Positions 8,371-15,594 of a stretch of DNA of 38,033 nt are shown here, one piece after another. Origin of the DNA: Firm-04 sp003446315 (GTDB lineage Bacteria > Bacillota > Clostridia > Oscillospirales > Ruminococcaceae); assembly GCA_946530355.1 (NCBI GenBank), contig CAMNAB010000012.1, positions 1 to 38,033 on the forward strand. The letters run 5' to 3'. A program made the position numbers and the translations under genes. Every line of letters starts with the position of its first letter. The first letter of the stretch is position 1. The notes beneath the pieces are model-generated. The model was not told the origin of the DNA. It saw only the letters and a program-made list of their open reading frames with translations, and searched no databases.

Positions 8371-8937
8371 TCAGCCGTCGGAACGGTTGAGCATATCGGA
8401 TAGAAACATGAAAATCAGCATGCCCCAGACAGACGGGCTGCTGATTTTTGCTTTCCGGAGCAAAATGCCGAGCAGACATGCAGCCGTAAAAGCGATAAAG
8501 CGCATGATGCGGGCAGGCAGTTCCGGTTTCGTACTGTAAAAGCGGCGTTCCAGCAGCAGATGCAGCATCGTGCCGCCGTCGGTGCTGCGAAAGGGCAGGA
8601 GATTGAACAGTCCCAGCGAGAGATTTGCCGCAGCGGGTTCCGGTATGCCGGCAAGCTGAAAGCCGATCGCTGCTGCAATATTTGCAAACGCACCTGCTGC
8701 AAGGATCCGGCAGTATGCACCGGTCGGACAAAGGGATGCGCCCTGCAATTCCAGATGCAGTCCGGCAGCGGAAATGCGCAGCAAAGACGGCATCTGACCG
8801 GTTGCGGCGATTGCCAGAAAATGCGCAGATTCATGCAAAACACAAGCCAGAACGGTTTGCAGCAGCGCCTGCGGGGGCAGCAGGAGCGCCAGAAATGCCA
8901 GCAGCGCAGGTGCGGTAAAATCCGCCGCAAGCGTCAT
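8371..8937 (-). CDS. M50-family site-2 protease, SpoIVFB-like
   Basis: Site-2 proteases are zinc metalloproteases that cut substrates inside the membrane; SpoIVFB activates pro-sigma-K during sporulation. The 188-residue product has the zinc motif HESAH at residues 35-39 and the second motif FNLLPFRSTDGG near 111-122, which provides the third zinc ligand, with hydrophobic helices on both sides and at 145-182. I chose the ATG at 8937 because it overlaps the stop of the upstream small gene as ATGA. An in-frame ATG at 8973 would extend it by 12 residues but has no ribosome binding site. The substrate is unknown; the paired small membrane protein is a likely partner. Confidence 0.88.
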   Translation of the reverse strand: MTLAADFTAPALLAFLALLLPPQALLQTVLACVLHESAHFLAIAATGQMPSLLRISAAGLHLELQGASLCPTGAYCRILAAGAFANIAAAIGFQLAGIPEPAAANLSLGLFNLLPFRSTDGGTMLHLLLERRFYSTKPELPARIMRFIAFTAACLLGILLRKAKISSPSVWGMLIFMFLSDMLNRSDG

Positions 8938-9158
8938 GCCGGAAATATGGATGCAAACCATGTGTCCCACCATTTCTGTATCATCTCACCGATCTCTGCG
9001 GCAGAAAGACTGTCAGCGGTATAATGCTTCCATGCTGCGAGCAATGCATTGCACGGATCCGGCGCGAAAAAATGCAGCGCGATCACCGCAATGCAGATCA
9101 GCACGGCAATGATGCCCTGCGTCGCAAAAACATCCGATACCGGCGGTTCCTGATCCAT
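8934..9158 (-). CDS. Small one-helix membrane protein coupled to the site-2 protease (SpoIVFA-like position)
   Basis: This 74-residue protein is easy to miss because the same frame stays open far upstream, antisense to the next gene. Its true start is set by AAAGGAGTG seven nt before the ATG at 9158. It has one hydrophobic helix (about residues 15-32) and a C-terminal amphipathic part with several tryptophans. Its stop codon overlaps the protease start as ATGA, so the two are translationally coupled. In sporulating Firmicutes SpoIVFB is preceded by its membrane partner SpoIVFA; this gene holds the same position but lacks the LytM domain of SpoIVFA. A partner or inhibitor role is inference. 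Confidence 0.72.
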   Translation of the reverse strand: MDQEPPVSDVFATQGIIAVLICIAVIALHFFAPDPCNALLAAWKHYTADSLSAAEIGEMIQKWWDTWFASIFPA

Positions 9159-9271
9159 ATGAAACACTCCTTTGCAAAATGATCTCTGATGCACTGTATG
9201 CAGCGGATGCAGCGGAATATGCAGGGGAAGTTCCGGGTGCGGCAAACTGCGATTTTTATTTGCTCCGGTAC

Positions 9272-9300
9272 TTGCATTTTCTGTGCATTTCTGGTATAAT
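9272..9300 (+). promoter_or_regulatory. Promoter, extended -10
   Basis: TTGCAT (9272-9277), a 17-bp spacer ending in TGG, then a perfect TATAAT (9295-9300). It drives the membrane-protein gene at 9363 and possibly trmO and the regulator after it. Confidence 0.85.
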
Positions 9301-9362
9301 AGAGATGTATGCAGCGCGTGATGCCGCTGCTGAATCCGAATGATAAAAAGGAGACCAATGCA

Positions 9363-10412
9363 ATGGACGATCAAAAGAGTCTGGAAGCACAGTTGCTTGG
9401 TGACATGAGCTATGATGATCCGCGGAAAAAGGCACAGCCTGCTGCCGACCCGCGGCTGGCAGGTGCATCTGTACCGATGCTGGATGATATGGGCGCAGGA
9501 GCCGCCGCGCCGCCCCCTCAGCCGCAGACCCGTTATCAGGAGCTGACGGATGAACAGGTCGCAATTTTGCAGCAGCAGCGTGCAGCAGCCGGACAACCCC
9601 CTTATACACCCGAGGAGATCGCCGAGCTGAAAGCAGAGTTTATTGAACGGCAGCGCATTCAGGCACAGCAGGCAGCGATGGCAGCACAGGCTGCACAGCA
9701 GCAGGCGGCAGCGGCAATGCTTTTGCAGGAGCCGGAAGATTATAATGCACCGGAAAAGCGCGTGACACATGAGGTTTTGCCGCAGGTGGATGCAAGCGCA
9801 TTGCTGGAAGAACCTGCACCGGAACCGGTCAATCGTCCGGTGTTCAATCAGGAAGATCTGGAAGCGGCAAAGAAGCAGGCTGCAAAGCGTGCAAGCGACA
9901 GCCTGAAGGATGTGCCGGAGAAAACAGAAGAAGAACTCAAGCGTGCCCGCATGGATATGGAACGGCTGCGTGTGCAGCAGCAGTCCGATCTGGCACAGGC
10001 TGGCTTCAAGACATCCATTTTCCTGACAGCGATCGGCTTTTTTGCCGGTGTCTGTCTCGTGGTGTTCTCCACCTGCGGCTATGCTCCGGATATGGAATCG
10101 GACGGCTTTTTCGCACTTGCGGATAAGATCTTTTCTTATGCCGGTATTGCACTTGCACTGCTTTCCATCACCATCGTTCTGCGCGTGCGTGCGCTGAAAG
10201 GCTTTACATCTTTGGTGTATATTCTTTCCTCGATCATAACAGTGTTCCCGGGTATTCTGATTATGGCGCATAAGCGCGGATCTGATTCGTTCCCGGTTGC
10301 GGTCATCACCTATGTGCTCGCTGTTATCGGCTGCTTTGCAGTCACCTTTATCCTCTCCACGAGTGATAAGATCAATGCATATTACGCACAGAAGGAAATC
10401 ATGTACGACTGA
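9363..10412 (+). CDS. Uncharacterised protein: Gln/Ala-rich cytoplasmic half and four membrane helices
   Basis: The 349-residue product is not one I recognise. Residues 1-205 are cytoplasmic and low in complexity: a proline run near residue 50, a glutamine/alanine-rich helix around 95-120 and a charged helix around 165-208, probably a coiled coil. Four hydrophobic helices follow within about 211-335, and the C-terminus is short and polar. The ATG at 9363 is set by AGGAG nine nt upstream; an earlier in-frame ATG at 9309 falls at the transcription start and is rejected. It is the first gene after a strong promoter and is followed after 17 nt by trmO. Confidence 0.8.
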   Translation: MDDQKSLEAQLLGDMSYDDPRKKAQPAADPRLAGASVPMLDDMGAGAAAPPPQPQTRYQELTDEQVAILQQQRAAAGQPPYTPEEIAELKAEFIERQRIQAQQAAMAAQAAQQQAAAAMLLQEPEDYNAPEKRVTHEVLPQVDASALLEEPAPEPVNRPVFNQEDLEAAKKQAAKRASDSLKDVPEKTEEELKRARMDMERLRVQQQSDLAQAGFKTSIFLTAIGFFAGVCLVVFSTCGYAPDMESDGFFALADKIFSYAGIALALLSITIVLRVRALKGFTSLVYILSSIITVFPGILIMAHKRGSDSFPVAVITYVLAVIGCFAVTFILSTSDKINAYYAQKEIMYD

Positions 10413-10429
10413 ACGGCGGGGACATTCGC

Positions 10430-11116
10430 ATGGAAATGAAACCGATCGCTTTTATGCGCACTGATTTTCATGATAAATTCGGGATTCCGCGGCAAAGCGG
10501 TCTTGTGCCGGAACTGACCGGCGAGATCGTGTTTGCTGCGGAATACAGTCATCCGGATGCCGTGCGGGGGCTGGATGCATTTTCGCATATCTGGCTGCTC
10601 TGGGGGTTCCATGCCGCTGCGAAACAGACAGGAAAGGGCTGGTCAGCGACCGTTCGCCCGCCGCGTCTGGGCGGCAATACCCGTGTCGGCGTATATGCTT
10701 CGCGTGCACCGTTCCGCCCCAATCCCATCGGGATGTCATGCGTGAAGCTGGAACGGATCTTTGCGGAAGAAAAACCGGTTCGGCTGCTGGTATCCGGCAT
10801 TGATCTGCTGGATGGTACGCCGATTTATGACATAAAGCCCTATATTCCGCTTTCAGACTGCATTCCCGACGCTTCTGCCGGTTATACGGCACAGACGGCG
10901 CAGCATGTTCTGGAAGTGGATTTCCCGCCGGAAATGCAGGCGCTTTTGCCGCCTGACAAGTGCACTGCCGTGACAGCGTTGCTGCGGCAGGATCCGCGTC
11001 CGGGTTATGCGGATGATCCGGAACGGGTCTATGGGATCAGCTTTGCCGGAAAAGATATCCGTTTTCGTGTGGAAAACGGCGTTTTGCATGTTTGTGAGAT
11101 CGTTCCGGCGCAATGA
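10430..11116 (+). CDS. trmO: tRNA (N6-threonylcarbamoyladenosine37-N6)-methyltransferase TrmO
   Basis: TrmO (older names TsaA, YaeB) methylates t6A at position 37 of some ANN-decoding tRNAs, using S-adenosylmethionine. The 228-residue protein shows the family hallmarks: GLDAFSHIWLLWGFH near residues 46-60, RPPRLGG and the signature RAPFRPNPIGMS near 90-102, and DLLDGTPIYDIKPY near 125-139. The C-terminal extension of 70 or so residues is typical. The start ATG has a G-rich binding site (GGGGAC). The binding site of the next gene starts at its stop codon, so co-translation is likely. Confidence 0.93.
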   Translation: MEMKPIAFMRTDFHDKFGIPRQSGLVPELTGEIVFAAEYSHPDAVRGLDAFSHIWLLWGFHAAAKQTGKGWSATVRPPRLGGNTRVGVYASRAPFRPNPIGMSCVKLERIFAEEKPVRLLVSGIDLLDGTPIYDIKPYIPLSDCIPDASAGYTAQTAQHVLEVDFPPEMQALLPPDKCTAVTALLRQDPRPGYADDPERVYGISFAGKDIRFRVENGVLHVCEIVPAQ

Positions 11117-11132
11117 AAGGAGATGCTGCCAA

Positions 11133-11525
11133 GTGGCGAAACTATATCAATCCGGAGAAGATTATCTGGAAGCAATTTTAATGTTACATCTGAATAAGAA
11201 TTATGTTCGTGCGGTGGACGTTGCACATGAGCTGGAAGTATCCAAACCGAGCGTCAGCCGTGCGATGGGCATACTGCGCGAAGGCGGCTTTATCAATATT
11301 GCGGATGACGGCAATATTACTTTAACGGAAACCGGCAGAGAGGTCGCAGAGCGTATTTATGAACGGCATACGATCCTGACAAAATGGCTGGTAGACTTAG
11401 GCGTATCCCCGGAAACGGCTGCGGAAGATGCCTGCAAAATGGAGCATCATATCAGCAACGAATCCTTTGATGCGCTCAAGCGCCATCTGCGGGAAAAGCA
11501 TCCGAATATTGCCATGAATGAATGA
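11133..11525 (+). CDS. DtxR/MntR-family metal-dependent transcriptional regulator
   Basis: The 130-residue protein has a winged helix-turn-helix (about 8-70) and the metal-binding dimerisation domain, and lacks the SH3-like C-terminal domain of DtxR, as in MntR. The GTG start at 11133 follows AAAGGAGAT. Aligned by eye, the metal site is mixed: SGEDYLEAI places Asp10 and Glu13 as in MntR (Asp8, Glu11), YERH supplies the conserved His, but DACKMEHHIS has a cysteine where MntR has Glu99, as in iron-responsive DtxR (Cys102). Whether it senses manganese or iron cannot be told. No transporter gene is adjacent; its targets must be elsewhere. Confidence 0.88.
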   Translation: MAKLYQSGEDYLEAILMLHLNKNYVRAVDVAHELEVSKPSVSRAMGILREGGFINIADDGNITLTETGREVAERIYERHTILTKWLVDLGVSPETAAEDACKMEHHISNESFDALKRHLREKHPNIAMNE

Positions 11526-11568
11526 TCCGAACACATACAGATAACAGAACAAATAAAGGAGCAGCCAC

Positions 11569-12435
11569 ATGAATCTCAGCGCATTTTTTCGCAGTACCCG
11601 TTTTCGTGTACTGCTTTGCGTTCTGGCACTGCTGACCGGCGTGATGCTCTATTCTCTGAAATCGGGTGCGCATACCGATTATGCCACGCGGTTTTTGCAG
11701 AGTGTGACCGCACCGGCAAGACGCGCTTCTGCTGCCATTTCCAATGATGCACGCAGAAAACTGGATACCTATTATGAATCCAATGCATACAGGGAAGAAA
11801 ATGCGCGTCTTCGAGCAGAAATTGCGGAACTGAATCAGCAGCTCATCGGCTATGACGATGCCGTGCAGGAGCTGGAAGCATTGCGCGATCAGCTTGAAAT
11901 CAAGAAAAAAAACAACGGATTCGTGCTTTCGGAGCCGTGCAGAGTGCTGATGCCGAATACCAATGATATGACGCGCAGTTTTCTGATTGATATGGGCGAA
12001 GAAGACGGCATTACGCTGAATGCACCGGTCATCTGTGCAGATGGTCTGATCGGCATTATCTCCGAAGTCAGTGCACATTTCTCGACGGTCACCACGATTC
12101 TTTCGCCGGAGCTTTCCGTCGGTGCACTGATCCTGCAAACCGGTGACGGCGGCATTGTGGAAGGCAATCTGCGGGATGCGGCAGAGAACCGCACGAAGAT
12201 GATGTATCTGGATCAGAAAAGTGCAGCGGAAGCCGGCAATCTGGTCATTACAGCCGGCACATCCGGCTTGTTCCCGTATGGTCTGGCAGTCGGCACCGTA
12301 ACGGAAACAGGGCTGGAAGATACCGGTCTGACGCGCTATGCAATGCTTGCGCCGTCGGTCGATTTCACCGCGCTGGAATCGGTGACAGTGCTGCTGGATT
12401 TCGAAGGAAAGGGTGAATCCTTCGATGAAAACTAA
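11569..12435 (+). CDS. mreC: Rod shape-determining protein MreC
   Basis: MreC is a bitopic membrane protein that links the cytoplasmic MreB filament to extracellular cell-wall synthases. The 288 residues comprise a short basic N-terminus, one membrane helix (about 13-29), a coiled coil (about 60-110) with ENARLRAEIAELN, and the beta-barrel domain (about 120-275) with the typical SGLFPYGLAVGTV stretch. AAAGGAGC precedes the ATG. It overlaps mreD by 11 nt. mreB is not next to it but 17 kb away in this window. Confidence 0.95.
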   Translation: MNLSAFFRSTRFRVLLCVLALLTGVMLYSLKSGAHTDYATRFLQSVTAPARRASAAISNDARRKLDTYYESNAYREENARLRAEIAELNQQLIGYDDAVQELEALRDQLEIKKKNNGFVLSEPCRVLMPNTNDMTRSFLIDMGEEDGITLNAPVICADGLIGIISEVSAHFSTVTTILSPELSVGALILQTGDGGIVEGNLRDAAENRTKMMYLDQKSAAEAGNLVITAGTSGLFPYGLAVGTVTETGLEDTGLTRYAMLAPSVDFTALESVTVLLDFEGKGESFDEN

Positions 12436-13003
12436 TACCAAACCGCGCAGACAGCGAAGAACCCGATCCGAGCAGCGGACACTGCGGCGGAATTTTATCC
12501 GGAAGACATTTTGCATCCTGCTGGTGCTGCTTTGTGCATTCCCGATGATCGGCGGCGGGATCCAGCCGCTTTGCGTCATTCCGGCAGCGATCTGCATCAG
12601 TATGCGCGAAGATATGTATTTTTGCATGGCAGCAGGTGTCGTGTCCGGCTTGACTGTTGATCTTGCATGCGGCAGTCCGCTTGGGCTCAATGCGATCTAT
12701 ATGGTCTGCTGCTGCACGTTTGTCTGCCTGTTGTTTGAGCAGATCCTGCGCCGCAGCTTTCTGCATTATATGGTATTGAGTGCGGCATGCGTATTCGGGC
12801 GGAATGCACTGAGCTGGCTGCTGACTTACGGCATCTTCGGGACATCCGGCAACCGGCTTTACTGGGAAGAAGTGCTGCTGCCGTCCGCGATCCTGACGGT
12901 GATCGCAGCGATCCCGGTTTATCTGCTCTTTTTACCGCTTTCCCGTCTGCTGACAAAGCATGTCCGTTCGATGGATGCTGCTGCCATCCGCAGAGACTGG
13001 TGA
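12425..13003 (+). CDS. mreD: Rod shape-determining protein MreD
   Basis: MreD is the integral membrane partner of MreC in the rod complex. The 192-residue protein has a strongly basic N-terminus (about 1-25) and five to six hydrophobic helices, with the conserved DLACGSPLGLNAIYM region near residues 79-93. I chose the ATG at 12425, which has AAGGAAAGGG upstream inside mreC; a GTG at 12413 would be too close to that site. It is the last gene before a hairpin at 13025-13058. Confidence 0.9.
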   Translation: MKTNTKPRRQRRTRSEQRTLRRNFIRKTFCILLVLLCAFPMIGGGIQPLCVIPAAICISMREDMYFCMAAGVVSGLTVDLACGSPLGLNAIYMVCCCTFVCLLFEQILRRSFLHYMVLSAACVFGRNALSWLLTYGIFGTSGNRLYWEEVLLPSAILTVIAAIPVYLLFLPLSRLLTKHVRSMDAAAIRRDW

Positions 13004-13024
13004 ACAGGATACAGGAATGAAAAT

Positions 13025-13058
13025 CAGCCCGATGCTGTGTGAAAACGGCATCGGGCTG
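13025..13058 (+). terminator. Hairpin after mreD
   Basis: A perfect 11-bp stem, CAGCCCGATGC with GCATCGGGCTG, around a 12-nt loop. Only TGCTTGC follows on the plus strand, so the U-tract is poor. Its position, 22 nt after mreD and before the miaB promoter, supports a terminator or RNA 3'-end role. Confidence 0.6.
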
Positions 13059-13140
13059 TGCTTGCAAAAACGGATGCCGCTGCCGGACGGGATGCACATA
13101 AAATATTGATCGGGAGCAGGCAAAAACAGCGGTGTTTCCA

Positions 13141-13169
13141 TTGCTTTTTTCCTGTTTCTATGGTATAAT
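13141..13169 (+). promoter_or_regulatory. Promoter of the miaB-ricA-mutSL block
   Basis: TTGCTT (13141-13146), a 17-bp spacer ending in TGG, then TATAAT (13164-13169). This is the only clear sigma-A-type promoter I see ahead of miaB, and it may serve the genes as far as miaA. Confidence 0.85.
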
Positions 13170-13224
13170 AAAGATTGATTGATTATCCGCAATGCAGTCG
13201 GATGGAATGGAAGGAAGATACGAA

Positions 13225-14598
13225 ATGTCAGACGAACGTACCAAAATCAGAGAGCAGATTCGTTCTGTACTGAATACCTTTTCTCATACACCGCGTGCAC
13301 ATGTGCAGAGCTTCGGCTGTCAGTTGAATTTCTGTGACGGTGAGAAATATAAGGGCATTTTGCAGGATCTCGGCTATGAACTGACAGAACAGCCGGAAGA
13401 AGCAGATGTCATTTTGTTTAATGCGTGCGCCGTCAGAGCACATGCTGAATCCCGCGTGATCGGAAGACTCGGTGCGTTGAAGCCGATCAAGGAGCGAAAT
13501 CCGCGGCTGATCGTCGGGTTATGCGGCTGCATGGCAGAGGAAGAAGAAGTGCGGGCGCTGCTGAAAAAATCCTATCCGTTTGTGAAGATTGTGCTGGGAG
13601 CCGGCGCAATGGAACGGCTGCCTGCCAGTCTGCTGGCGGTATATCAGGGTGAAAAGCGGCATGAGGAGCTTGCGTTTGCGGGACTGCCGGATGAATCGCT
13701 GCCGACAGTGCGGGATTCCGGTTTTCAGGCGAGCGTACCGGTTATGTACGGCTGCAACAATTTCTGCACTTACTGCATCGTGCCTTATGTGCGCGGACGG
13801 GAGCGCAGCAGGAAGCCGGAAGCCATTGAGCAGGAAGTACGCGGTCTGATCGAAGGCGGCTGCAAGGAGATCCTGCTGCTGGGGCAGAATGTGAATTCTT
13901 ACGGCAGAGGGCTGGATGAGAAGATCAATTTCCCGGCATTGCTGCGCCGTCTGGATGCGATTCCGGGCGATTATTTCATCCGGTTCATGAGCTCGCACCC
14001 GAAAGACGCGACACCGGAGCTGATCGACACCATGCTGCAATCGGCACATATTGAGCATCATCTGCATTTGCCGGTACAGTGCGGCAGCGACCGGGTGCTC
14101 AGGGAGATGAACCGCAGCTATACCACAGAAAAGTATCTGGAGCTGATTGATTATGCGCGTGCAAAATCGCCGGATTTCGGTTTTTCGAGTGATCTGATCG
14201 TTGGATTCCCGACGGAAACCGATGCTGATTTTGAAGAAACCATGCGCATCATCGAATATGTCAAATATGACAATCTCTATACATTTATATATAGTCCGCG
14301 GACAGGAACACCGGCAGCCAAAATGCCGTTTGTCTCCACGCAGGAGCAGATCGCAGCAAGGATGAAGCGTCTGCTGGCACGTCAGCGGGAGATCTCAGAA
14401 GCATTCAATGCCAGATTCCTTGGCAAACAAGTTCGTTTTCTGGCAGAAAAACGCGATCCGGAAACCGGTTTGCTGCTGGGCAAGACCCGTGAAGGATTGG
14501 TGCTGGAAGCAGCGGGCACGGATGCACAAATCGGAAAACTGCTGGATGTCACCGTGACCGGCGTGAAAAACTGGGCACTCACCGGTGAGATCCGGTAA
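13225..14598 (+). CDS. miaB: tRNA-2-methylthio-N6-dimethylallyladenosine synthase MiaB
   Basis: MiaB is a radical SAM methylthiotransferase that adds the 2-methylthio group to i6A37 of tRNA, after MiaA (encoded later in this block) has prenylated A37. The 457 residues hold an N-terminal UPF0004 domain with cysteines in SFGCQLN, NACAVR and GCMAEE, the radical SAM motif C177-NNF-C181-TY-C184, and a C-terminal TRAM domain (about 385-455). The start at 13225 follows AAGGAAG at 7 nt; an earlier in-frame ATG at 13192 has no such site. NACAVRAHAE replaces the usual NTCxVRExAE, a small deviation. Confidence 0.95.
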   Translation: MSDERTKIREQIRSVLNTFSHTPRAHVQSFGCQLNFCDGEKYKGILQDLGYELTEQPEEADVILFNACAVRAHAESRVIGRLGALKPIKERNPRLIVGLCGCMAEEEEVRALLKKSYPFVKIVLGAGAMERLPASLLAVYQGEKRHEELAFAGLPDESLPTVRDSGFQASVPVMYGCNNFCTYCIVPYVRGRERSRKPEAIEQEVRGLIEGGCKEILLLGQNVNSYGRGLDEKINFPALLRRLDAIPGDYFIRFMSSHPKDATPELIDTMLQSAHIEHHLHLPVQCGSDRVLREMNRSYTTEKYLELIDYARAKSPDFGFSSDLIVGFPTETDADFEETMRIIEYVKYDNLYTFIYSPRTGTPAAKMPFVSTQEQIAARMKRLLARQREISEAFNARFLGKQVRFLAEKRDPETGLLLGKTREGLVLEAAGTDAQIGKLLDVTVTGVKNWALTGEIR

Positions 14599-14652
14599 GC
14601 AAATATACATCATGACCACGCAGAAAACAATAGCAGAAAGTGAGGGAAAACA

Positions 14653-15108
14653 ATGAAAAAACAAACCAAAGCGATCATTGGCGGGTTCCTTTGTGCCGGC
14701 GTACTGGCAGCCGTGCTGCAAACATACGGCGCATGGGCATTCATTACAATGGATTACGGCGAAAGCAGCAGCAATTCCCATACTGACGCAGAGATCAGAC
14801 AGGCTGCCGGATGTGTTTACAGCGCATTTCGTGACTATTCGGGCTGTGTGATGAAGCATCTGGAATATGATGAAGCAGCCACACAAAATGCCGCTGACTG
14901 GTATGTCGGCTGTCCGGTTTATGTGCCGGAAGGAGAGCAGCCGACCGGTGAAAAATACGATGATGTCATCGTGCTGAATTCTTCGTTCAAGACCAGCAAG
15001 ATCTTCTCGGATCCTTCCTGGTGCGGAATGGATCAGAACGGATGGAGCTGGACGATCGGGCATACACCCGAAAACGGATGGAAGTTGCTCGGCAGCGGAT
15101 ATGCATGA
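14653..15108 (+). CDS. Uncharacterised membrane-anchored or secreted protein
   Basis: The 151-residue product begins with a basic pentad and one hydrophobic helix (about 8-26), followed by an extracytoplasmic domain. That helix could be a signal peptide or an anchor; no lipobox is present. The outer domain has four cysteines (in AGCVYS, SGCVMK, VGCPVY and SWCGMD), which could form disulfides. GTGAGGGAA precedes the ATG. It interrupts the otherwise conserved miaB-to-mutS order. I recognise no family. Confidence 0.75.
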   Translation: MKKQTKAIIGGFLCAGVLAAVLQTYGAWAFITMDYGESSSNSHTDAEIRQAAGCVYSAFRDYSGCVMKHLEYDEAATQNAADWYVGCPVYVPEGEQPTGEKYDDVIVLNSSFKTSKIFSDPSWCGMDQNGWSWTIGHTPENGWKLLGSGYA

Positions 15109-15112
15109 TCTG

Positions 15113-15139
15113 AAACAGCATCAGCATATATGCTGTTTT
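15113..15139 (+). terminator. Weak hairpin between the secreted-protein gene and the ricA-like gene
   Basis: AAACAGCAT pairs with ATGCTGTTT around an 8-nt loop; an alternative is the 14-bp palindrome CAGCATATATGCTG. Only TTTTG follows. It may be a weak terminator or processing site that separates expression of the two flanking genes. Confidence 0.4.
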
Positions 15140-15177
15140 GAAATATATCAGGATCAATCGGAAAGGATATGAAACCC

Positions 15178-15594
15178 ATGGCAGATTTAATGGAAATGGC
15201 AAAGCAGCTTGGTAAAGAACTGCAAAAAGACGAGCGTTATCTTGCGTTTCGTGCCGCTTCTGCGGAAAACGATCAGGATGAGGAACTTCAGAACCTCATC
15301 GGCGAATTCAATCTGAAACGGCTGGATCTCGGCAACGAGGAAGATAAGGCGGAACATGATGAAGACCGCGTCAAGGCACTGGGCGAGGAAGTCCGCACGC
15401 TGTATTCTCAGATCATGGCACATGAATGCATGCGGAAATATCAGGCAGCGCGTGCAGAATTCGAGCAGCTTCTGGACGGCATCAACCGTGTGATCGCCAT
15501 GAGCGCAGCCGGTCAGGATCCGGATTCGTATGATCCGAATGCAATGGCAGGCGGATGCAGCGGCAACTGTGCCGGCTGTGCAGGTTGCTGCTGA
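15178..15594 (+). CDS. YlbF/YmcA-family protein, positional match to RicA
   Basis: The 138-residue protein is helical (about 1-110) and matches the YlbF/YmcA family. In Bacillus the Ric proteins (YmcA/RicA, YlbF/RicF, YaaT/RicT) form an iron-sulfur complex that guides RNase Y. In Bacillus ymcA lies between the miaB gene and mutS, exactly as here, so RicA is the best guess. The C-terminal tail carries five cysteines, C127-x3-C131-x2-C134-x2-C137-C138, in a glycine/alanine-rich setting, suited to cluster binding. The ATG at 15178 has AAAGGA 10 nt upstream; the in-frame ATG at 15169 is too close to it. The stop overlaps the mutS start (TGATG). Confidence 0.82.
   Translation: MADLMEMAKQLGKELQKDERYLAFRAASAENDQDEELQNLIGEFNLKRLDLGNEEDKAEHDEDRVKALGEEVRTLYSQIMAHECMRKYQAARAEFEQLLDGINRVIAMSAAGQDPDSYDPNAMAGGCSGNCAGCAGCC

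Noticed and set aside
9159..10271. Upstream part of the minus-strand frame that ends at 8934
   Set aside because: This part is antisense to the membrane-protein gene at 9363. Only the last 74 codons, which have a ribosome binding site, look real.
13225..14598. MtaB rather than MiaB
   Set aside because: The radical SAM surroundings and the neighbouring genes (ricA-like, mutSL, miaA) fit MiaB.
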